A stretch of 64,000 nt of DNA from NCBI RefSeq assembly GCF_018860765.1, contig NZ_JAHKPV010000021.1, positions 861,845 to 925,844 of the forward strand, given 5' to 3'. Positions 58,641-64,000 of the stretch are shown here, piece by piece (positions within the stretch are counted from its first letter, which is position 1; each line of letters begins with the position of its first letter). Under the pieces are notes generated by a model, which saw nothing but the letters and a program-made list of their open reading frames with translations, searched no databases and had not been told where the DNA came from. A program made the translations under genes and the position numbers. Origin of the DNA: Marinobacter salexigens. Lineage in GTDB: Bacteria; Pseudomonadota; Gammaproteobacteria; Pseudomonadales; Oleiphilaceae.

Positions 58641-58687
58641 AAAAGCCTCCAGACCTGTCGTTTTTAACATCAGGCCTGAAGGCTTTT
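58641..58687 (-). terminator. rho-independent terminator after mucD
   Basis: Arms 58641-58657 and 58671-58687 pair over 17 positions around a 13-base loop. On the minus strand all 17 can pair, two of them as G-U wobbles. The same two are A-C mismatches on the plus strand. TTTTGTTAT ends and follows the stem on the minus strand. It lies 33 bases past the mucD stop, so it ends the rpoE-mucABCD transcript. Confidence 0.75.
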
Positions 58688-58720
58688 TTATTATTGCCAG
58701 TGGCTTATCGGGTAACGCTG

Positions 58721-60196
58721 TTAGGGCTTCATTACCAGATAAATTGCCCGCCCCTGACGCACTACGCGAACGGAGACCGCCCGTCCTTCCGGCAAGCTTC
58801 TGACAACTTTGCGGAAGTCCTCGACTGAGGATACGGCCTTCCTGTTAATTTCGGTGATAACGTCCCTCGAACGAATGCCCGCATTGTAAGCTGGCCCCCT
58901 GCCAACGCCGGTCACTACAACACCGCCGGATACTCCGATGGAATCGGCCAAATCCGGGGCCAATGGCTCAACGGTAAGCCCGAGAGGCGCTGTAGACGAG
59001 TTATCACTTGTGGGTGCCGCTTGTTGCGACCCGCGCTCATCCGGCAGCTGGCCGATTTCCACATCCAGCGCAATCTCTTTTCCACTGCGAAGAACGGTCA
59101 AGCGAGCGGACTCCCCTACTGGCGTGCGGCCAACCATTGGTGGAAGATCTGACGACAAATGAATGTCTTCACCATCGTACTCAAGAACAATGTCTCCAGA
59201 CTGCAATCCGCCTGCCTGAGCTGGCGAGCCGTCCATCACTTCTGCGATCAACGCACCCCTTGGGCGCTTGAGGCCAAACGACTCAGCCAAATCCCGATTC
59301 ACCTCTTGAATCAGCACACCCAACCAACCTCGGGAAACTGAACCTTTATCACGAATCTGGCGAAATACGCTCATGGCGTCATCTATAGGAATGGCAAACG
59401 AGACACCCATGAAGCCGCCAGAGCGGGTATAGATCTGTGAGTTAATACCAACAACTTCACCGTCCAGATTAAACAGCGGACCACCGGAGTTTCCAGGGTT
59501 GATCGCTACGTCTGTCTGGATGAAGGGCACATAGTTTTCCGATGGAAGTGATCGCCCCAACGCACTGACGATGCCTGCTGTAACGGTATAATCAAAACCA
59601 AACGGCGACCCTATGGCGAACACCCACTCACCCACTTTGAGGTTTTTGGAGCGCCCTGTTTTAACAACAGGCAAATCGTCGCCGTTTTCTAGTTTCAGCA
59701 CAGCCATGTCCGAGCGAGGATCTGTACCGACCAGAGTGGCAGGCAACTCACGTCGATCGTTGAGCCGAACGATAATCTCGTCCGCACCTTCAACCACATG
59801 ATTATTCGTCAGTACGTAACCATCAGCCGACACAATGAACCCCGAACCCATAGAACGACGGGGCTGGGAGCTACCCGGCGCTCCGCCAAAAGGCGATTGA
59901 GGCCCACGAAAGAATTCTTGAAAAAACTCCGGCAGCTGGTCGAGCTGTCGCTCATCAAAAGGCAAACCGTGGAAACGTGTATTCCCGGTTGATGCTGCAC
60001 TGGTGGTGCTTATATTGACTACTGCGTCTGCATTTTCTTCAACCAGTCCGGTGAAGTCTGGCAGGCCCCGCGCCAAACTTGCCTGACTCCAAGCCAAAAG
60101 AAAAATCGCAAGCAGCATCATCAGCACAGAAGCCGGCACCCTCTGAGTGAGTGATGCCGGGGAAAACCGGGTAATGGCTGGTGCTAGTCTCAGCAT
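58721..60196 (-). CDS. mucD: periplasmic serine endoprotease DegP/MucD-like
   Basis: 491 residues. An N-terminal signal or anchor helix (about 25-43) precedes a trypsin-like protease and two PDZ domains. The catalytic triad is visible: histidine in TNNHVVEG (near residue 133), aspartate in RSDMAVLKLE, and serine in NPGNSGGPLFN (near 237). PDZ domains follow from about 285 and 390. It degrades misfolded envelope proteins and, in Pseudomonas, restrains AlgU activation. Eighteen bases after mucC, last in the sigma-E operon. Confidence 0.94.
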   Translation of the reverse strand: MLRLAPAITRFSPASLTQRVPASVLMMLLAIFLLAWSQASLARGLPDFTGLVEENADAVVNISTTSAASTGNTRFHGLPFDERQLDQLPEFFQEFFRGPQSPFGGAPGSSQPRRSMGSGFIVSADGYVLTNNHVVEGADEIIVRLNDRRELPATLVGTDPRSDMAVLKLENGDDLPVVKTGRSKNLKVGEWVFAIGSPFGFDYTVTAGIVSALGRSLPSENYVPFIQTDVAINPGNSGGPLFNLDGEVVGINSQIYTRSGGFMGVSFAIPIDDAMSVFRQIRDKGSVSRGWLGVLIQEVNRDLAESFGLKRPRGALIAEVMDGSPAQAGGLQSGDIVLEYDGEDIHLSSDLPPMVGRTPVGESARLTVLRSGKEIALDVEIGQLPDERGSQQAAPTSDNSSTAPLGLTVEPLAPDLADSIGVSGGVVVTGVGRGPAYNAGIRSRDVITEINRKAVSSVEDFRKVVRSLPEGRAVSVRVVRQGRAIYLVMKP

Positions 60197-60214
60197 ATCA
60201 GGATCCCCTGTTAG

Positions 60215-60682
60215 TCATGTTAGCGAGTCTGAATGAGAAACCACTCCGGCCGGGATACGGTTAACCCGAAGCAGTCTGGGTTCATAGCTGCCGGCATTCC
60301 GGCGCTGTAATTTTCGGCTGATTAAAAAGCCTGATGCAAGCCCGGCAGCAGCGCCGGCCATAGCAAAAGCATCGCTGCCACCAGAAAGTTGGTGACCAAC
60401 CATGCTGGCCACCACCATGAGCAGCAACGGGAGCGCATACACTAGTAGCGACGCACCGAGGAGTGCGCTTTCATCAATACCAAGAGTTACGTCTTCACCC
60501 ACGCAGGCGTTTACAGAATTAACAACCCGAACCTGATTGGCGCGCCCGCCGGTGGCTGACGCCAAAACTTTCTGCCCGCATCCATTGCGTGCCGAACAGC
60601 TCTGGCAAGCACTGGTACGGATGGTCTGGACCCAAGCATGCTCACCTGTAACAGCAACGACTCTTCCGGTTTCGGTGATCAC
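60215..60682 (-). CDS. mucC: RseC/MucC family protein
   Basis: 155 residues. The N-terminal half holds four cysteines in CQSCSARNGCGQK near residue 25, matching the RseC family. Two membrane helices follow (about 75-98 and 105-122). RseC/MucC modulates sigma-E signalling and resembles SoxR-reducing proteins. Its ATG overlaps the mucB stop by four bases. Confidence 0.9.
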   Translation of the reverse strand: MITETGRVVAVTGEHAWVQTIRTSACQSCSARNGCGQKVLASATGGRANQVRVVNSVNACVGEDVTLGIDESALLGASLLVYALPLLLMVVASMVGHQLSGGSDAFAMAGAAAGLASGFLISRKLQRRNAGSYEPRLLRVNRIPAGVVSHSDSLT

Positions 60683-61710
60683 GGCTCTCTGGCACCCAGT
60701 ACAAAAGCTTCATCAATTCGCACAGATTCGGCCACCTGACGCGCTGACGCAGGTGGCAACTCGCCCACCACGGTTACCAGAAACACCCTATCGCCGCTCT
60801 CAAGCTGTCGCATGTAAATGGTTGTAGCCCCTACCCGCGAAGCTCCGGTGGGCATAGTAACTTTACCGGCTGGTTCGACAAATACAGAAAATGCCGCCAG
60901 CCCATCCGAAAATGCAACCGCCCGTCCTTTTCCGGATCTCGGTGCGGCAGCAGGCTCAAACCCTTCCGGGCGCCAACCTAGATGCCACCCGAGCATACGC
61001 GGCGTTTTCGAATACTCTTCCTCTGTGTTTTTACCACCCAAAGTACGGGAAATCTCGCGGCCCTTAGTGCGAATCTGTAACTCACTGTCTAGAATGTCGT
61101 CCGTAATTTCCAAACTGGTGAACTGGAAGTGCTCCAGCACCTCACCACCTGCTGTACGCACATGGCTTTTTACCAAAAGCCCGGTAGATTTTTCCAGCCA
61201 TAGGTTGTGACTGTATCTATGCCGATCTTTGGCGGTTAGCCCGATTGTAACCACGTCATAGCCTGAAATTCGGTCTTCACCCTTTAATTCCGCACTGTAC
61301 CAACGACTAACCGGAACCAGCTTGCTGGTGAAAGCTTCCGCAAATGGCCCCGATGGAATAATCTGCTCTAGATGCACCTTGCCCTGCTCAGGGAGCACAC
61401 AGACTACATTCATATCCCGGCGCACAATCTCACCACTGCCGCCATCCTGCAGTACCAAACGCTCCTCAACAATGCCATTGTGATAGCGATGCGCAATCTG
61501 CATAGAGTGAACGCTGGCCCCGCGGGCATATACGAACACACCTCGGTAAGATGTCATATTGAGGGCTGGCCCCAACTGTTCAAGCCAGTCGGCTGCTGTT
61601 TTCTCAACAGCAGCTGCATGTGCTGGCAGAAACATCGCCAACAAAAGCGCCAGAAACCCGCGTAATGTCAATCCGGTAGGGCTCAGGCCCAAATAACGAG
61701 CTTTGCTCAT
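60679..61710 (-). CDS. mucB: sigma-E regulator RseB/MucB
   Basis: 343 residues, periplasmic. The signal peptide (residues 1 to about 35, ending PAHAAAV) is followed by the MucB/RseB domain. Stretches typical of it are WLEQLGPALNMTSYRGVFVYARG and LWLEKSTGLLVKS, with the C-terminal domain VSRVGATTIYMRQLESG. It binds the periplasmic part of MucA and protects it from DegS/AlgW cleavage. I took the ATG at 61710 because AAGGTG lies four bases upstream, the same arrangement as in mucA. An ATG at 61722 is four codons earlier. Confidence 0.93.
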   Translation of the reverse strand: MSKARYLGLSPTGLTLRGFLALLLAMFLPAHAAAVEKTAADWLEQLGPALNMTSYRGVFVYARGASVHSMQIAHRYHNGIVEERLVLQDGGSGEIVRRDMNVVCVLPEQGKVHLEQIIPSGPFAEAFTSKLVPVSRWYSAELKGEDRISGYDVVTIGLTAKDRHRYSHNLWLEKSTGLLVKSHVRTAGGEVLEHFQFTSLEITDDILDSELQIRTKGREISRTLGGKNTEEEYSKTPRMLGWHLGWRPEGFEPAAAPRSGKGRAVAFSDGLAAFSVFVEPAGKVTMPTGASRVGATTIYMRQLESGDRVFLVTVVGELPPASARQVAESVRIDEAFVLGAREP

Positions 61711-61731
61711 GGACACCTTCATTGCTTACAG

Positions 61732-62307
61732 TCAGTAGCCGCCGCTTGCGCTAACAAGGCGGGCATAGCCCACCGAACCCTGCCCGGCGCCCACACTATT
61801 ATGTTGGGCATGCTCCAGCAGGTATCGGCTCATGTGTTCCCACTGTTTCTCATCAAGACCCTGCAAAGCAACTTCCTGAACCGGGTCAACCTCGTCTACT
61901 TTTTCAATTACAGGCGTTGCCGTAACAGAGTTTGATGCCATCGCATCTGCAGGCGATGCTGCACCGGAATCCCAGCCTGTGCCAGCGCCGAAGCCAACTA
62001 GCAGCGCGGTTGCCACCATTGCAACCGCCGCAGGCCATTGCCACGGCCATCGCGACTCTCGATACCGGGGAACCTCAGGCGCTTGCGATTTTACCCGGCC
62101 ATCCAGCTCCTCACGCACCGCAGCACTTACATCGATACCCTCAGCCGGGGAGTGGCCTCGGTGCATCAAATCATGCACACCTTGCCACCGCTGCCACTGG
62201 GCACACACATCTGCTTGATTTTCATGGGATAACAAACGTCGAACCGACAGTTCGTCGGCCTCATCATCCATCATGGCAGACAATGTTTCTCTGAGACGAT
62301 CATCCAT
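61732..62307 (-). CDS. mucA: anti-sigma factor RseA/MucA
   Basis: 191 residues. The N-terminal cytoplasmic domain (DRLRETLSAMMDDEADELSVRRLLS) binds the sigma factor. One membrane helix (about 90-109, AAVAMVATALLVGFGAGTG) follows, and the periplasmic part ends with ARLVSASGGY. The protein holds RpoE/AlgU at the membrane and is cleaved on envelope stress. The ATG at 62307 follows AAGGTG; a TTG at 62322 is unlikely. Confidence 0.93.
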   Translation of the reverse strand: MDDRLRETLSAMMDDEADELSVRRLLSHENQADVCAQWQRWQGVHDLMHRGHSPAEGIDVSAAVREELDGRVKSQAPEVPRYRESRWPWQWPAAVAMVATALLVGFGAGTGWDSGAASPADAMASNSVTATPVIEKVDEVDPVQEVALQGLDEKQWEHMSRYLLEHAQHNSVGAGQGSVGYARLVSASGGY

Positions 62308-62322
62308 AGGATGCACCTTCAA

Positions 62323-62940
62323 TTACGTCATCGAATGATTGAGCAAGGGCCCTAGATGCTTGTCAACAGCATCTCTGGCCCGAAAAATACGCGAACGTAC
62401 AGTGCCAATGGGGCACTCGAGAATCCGCGCTATGTCCTCATAACTGAGGCCGTCGTACTCCCGCAGAAGGAAGGCTGACCGCAGCTCTTCCGGCAAGTTG
62501 GCAATGGCATTACTGAGCTCTTTCTGCAACTGGTCCCGTTGCAGCAAACGCTCTGGCGAGGCCACATCGCGTAAGCGCCGCCCGCCGTCAAAGTTCTCTG
62601 CTTCGGCAGAATCAGCCGTGCCCTGAGGCCTTCGGCTGCGAGACTCAAGATGATTTTTCGCAGTGTTCACCGCAATCCGGTAAAGCCAGGTATAAAAAGC
62701 ACTATCACCACGAAAGCGGTCAATGGCACGATATGCCTTGATGAACGCCTCTTGAGTAAGGTCCATGACTTCCTGACTGTCGTAAACATAACGACTGATG
62801 ATCGAGGCCACCCTTGACTGGTATTTCACAACCAAGAGATCAAACGCTGCGCGATCACCGTTCCGAACTTTGCGAACGAGCTGAAGATCGGTTTGACTGT
62901 CTGGCTGATCAGCCTGTTTTTTTTCGTTATCGGGTGCCAT
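62323..62940 (-). CDS. rpoE: extracytoplasmic-function sigma factor RpoE/AlgU
   Basis: 205 residues if it starts at the ATG at 62940. Region 2 is seen in AFDLLVVKYQSRVASIISRY and MDLTQEAFIKAYRAIDRFRG, and region 4 in LREYDGLSYEDIARILECPIGT. It drives envelope stress genes and, in pseudomonads, alginate. The frame stays open to an ATG at 63072, with other ATGs at 63054 and 63009. Pseudomonas AlgU begins 10-20 residues before region 2, so the short form is preferred although the ribosome binding site is weak. First gene of rpoE-mucABCD; divergent from nadB. Confidence 0.94.
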   Translation of the reverse strand: MAPDNEKKQADQPDSQTDLQLVRKVRNGDRAAFDLLVVKYQSRVASIISRYVYDSQEVMDLTQEAFIKAYRAIDRFRGDSAFYTWLYRIAVNTAKNHLESRSRRPQGTADSAEAENFDGGRRLRDVASPERLLQRDQLQKELSNAIANLPEELRSAFLLREYDGLSYEDIARILECPIGTVRSRIFRARDAVDKHLGPLLNHSMT

Positions 62941-63080
62941 GGACGATATGCCAGTACGCTCCGGTTTGGTGGCCAGTTTACCGGCCGATACGAGTTTCTG
63001 ATGGTTCATACTCACTGTCTGGCGCCCGTGGTTAGGAAACGACGACCCAGCCATTAAAGGCCTGTCATCCATCAGGCCAA

Positions 63081-63107
63081 ATAGACAGCAAGCGTAAAGT
63101 TTAGTTC
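63081..63107 (-). promoter_or_regulatory. possible sigma-E/AlgU-type promoter for rpoE
   Basis: On the minus strand GAACTA (63107-63102), 16 bases, then TCTAT (63085-63081). This resembles the AlgU/sigma-E consensus GAACTT-N16-TCTGA. It would start transcription near 63074, upstream of rpoE, giving autoregulation as known in E. coli and Pseudomonas. A start there would place the ATG at 63072 almost at the 5' end, which favours a later start codon. Confidence 0.45.
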
Positions 63108-63123
63108 AATACACACCCACATT

Positions 63124-64000
63124 ATGGCCTGCGATAACGACCCGATGCCACAGTCCTATGAATACGACGTACTTATTATTGGTAGCGGAGCTGCCGGCTT
63201 AACCGTTGCACTGAATCTGCCAGAGCACTTAAAAATATGCGTTGTCAGCAAAGCCGACATTAGCAGCGGCGCAACACTCTGGGCTCAGGGGGGGATAGCC
63301 GCCGTTCTGGATGACCAAGACTCTACCGAGAACCATGTGCAAGACACACTTGCGGCAGGCGGCGGGCTTTGTAACGAAAAGGCCGTGCGCTTTACGGTAG
63401 AGAACAGCAAGGAAAGCATTAAATGGCTTATCGGCACAGGAGTTAACTTTACCCGGGACACAGACGCCCAACTCCACCTTACCCGTGAAGGTGGCCATAG
63501 CCATAGACGCATTATCCACGCGGCCGATGCCACCGGGTACGCTGTATCCACAACACTCACAGCCCAAGCGCAAGCCAGACCAAACATTGAACTCAGATCG
63601 GGGCGCGTTGCGGTCGATTTGATTACCAACCGTAAACTGGCCTTACCGGGCAATCGTTGCGTTGGGGCTTACATACTGAACCTTGAAGACAACCATGTGG
63701 AGCTTTTTAGAGCGCGCTTCACTGTGATCGCAACCGGCGGCGCATCCAAGGCGTACCGGTACACCACCAATCCAGACGGTGCCTCCGGAGACGGCATCGC
63801 TATGGCCTGGCGTGCAGGCTGTCGCGTGGCTGACATGGAATTTAACCAGTTTCACCCAACCTGCCTGTACCACCCCCACGCAAAGTCATTCCTTATTACC
63901 GAAGCCGTTCGAGGTGAAGGTGGGCTATTGAAACTGCCCGATGGCTCCCGCTTCATGGATCGTTTTGATAAGCGTGGAGAATTGGCACCTCGGGATATAG
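63124..64000 (+). CDS. nadB: L-aspartate oxidase (partial, runs off the window)
   Basis: The frame is open from an ATG at 63124 to the window end, 292 codons without a stop. The flavin-binding motif IIGSGAAGL appears near residue 22, [11 protein letters not shown] near 50, [10 protein letters not shown] near 120 and [11 protein letters not shown] near 240. It oxidises aspartate to iminoaspartate in NAD synthesis. An ATG at 63148 ([12 protein letters not shown]) is an equally good start. nadB divergent from rpoE is the standard gammaproteobacterial arrangement. Confidence 0.95.
   Translation, partial: MACDNDPMPQSYEYDVLIIGSGAAGLTVALNLPEHLKICVVSKADISSGATLWAQGGIAAVLDDQDSTENHVQDTLAAGGGLCNEKAVRFTVENSKESIKWLIGTGVNFTRDTDAQLHLTREGGHSHRRIIHAADATGYAVSTTLTAQAQARPNIELRSGRVAVDLITNRKLALPGNRCVGAYILNLEDNHVELFRARFTVIATGGASKAYRYTTNPDGASGDGIAMAWRAGCRVADMEFNQFHPTCLYHPHAKSFLITEAVRGEGGLLKLPDGSRFMDRFDKRGELAPRDI

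Overview
The window reads as core chromosome of a marine gammaproteobacterium close to Marinobacter. It has a long-chain fatty acyl-CoA reductase of the Marinobacter wax-ester type. It also has pseudomonad-like blocks: rpoE/algU-mucABCD then lepA-lepB-rnc-era-recO-pdxJ; gacS beside cysM-rlmD-relA-mazG; and ppc, adk, tsaB, rsmJ, plsB. Coding density is very high. I saw no tRNA, rRNA, CRISPR array, transposase or prophage genes. No stretch over 300 bases lacks a gene.

Layout. 1-5.9 kb: a gene end, a possible 32-residue membrane ORF, a Fur-box-preceded PQQ-type sugar dehydrogenase, a GFA protein, a tandem glutaredoxin/GST-like protein, DacB, a DUF2798 membrane protein and a DUF6279 lipoprotein. 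5.9-11.7 kb: an acyl-CoA catabolic cluster (ACAD11-like dehydrogenase, two SDRs, an APH-like kinase, a histidine phosphatase) with a divergent LysR regulator. 11.7-16.9 kb: a membrane protein, an isopropylmalate-dehydrogenase-family enzyme, a DUF1439 lipoprotein, a CPxC protein, an aminotransferase and a D-2-hydroxyacid dehydrogenase. 16.9-21.4 kb: a LuxR-type response regulator (CrbR/ErdR-like), acs and the fatty acyl-CoA reductase. 21.5-29.1 kb: a MinD/FleN-like ATPase with a long C-terminal extension, an HDOD histidine kinase, a REC-PAS-GGDEF-EAL protein, then a methyltransferase and a DUF2156 protein. 29-42 kb: murI, nudC, plsB, rsmJ, tsaB, adk, a YbaK-HDOD fusion, ppc, two small convergent paralogues and mazG. 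42-50 kb: relA, rlmD, cysM, gacS. 50-63 kb: pdxJ, recO, era, rnc, a DUF4845 protein, lepB, lepA, a CHASE-GGDEF-EAL protein, mucD, mucC, mucB, mucA, rpoE. The window ends inside the divergent nadB.

Together the genes cover acyl-CoA and acetate metabolism feeding lipid and wax-ester synthesis (ACAD11-like cluster, acs, FAR, plsB) and envelope stress control (rpoE-mucABCD). They also cover stringent and Gac signalling (relA, gacS) and a concentration of HDOD/c-di-GMP regulators. The least described elements are the extended MinD-like ATPase divergent from an HDOD-kinase/c-di-GMP pair, the methyltransferase-DUF2156 pair, a dispersed palindromic repeat family with a perfect 27-bp inverted repeat in one copy, and the degenerate EAL protein lodged between mucD and lepA.
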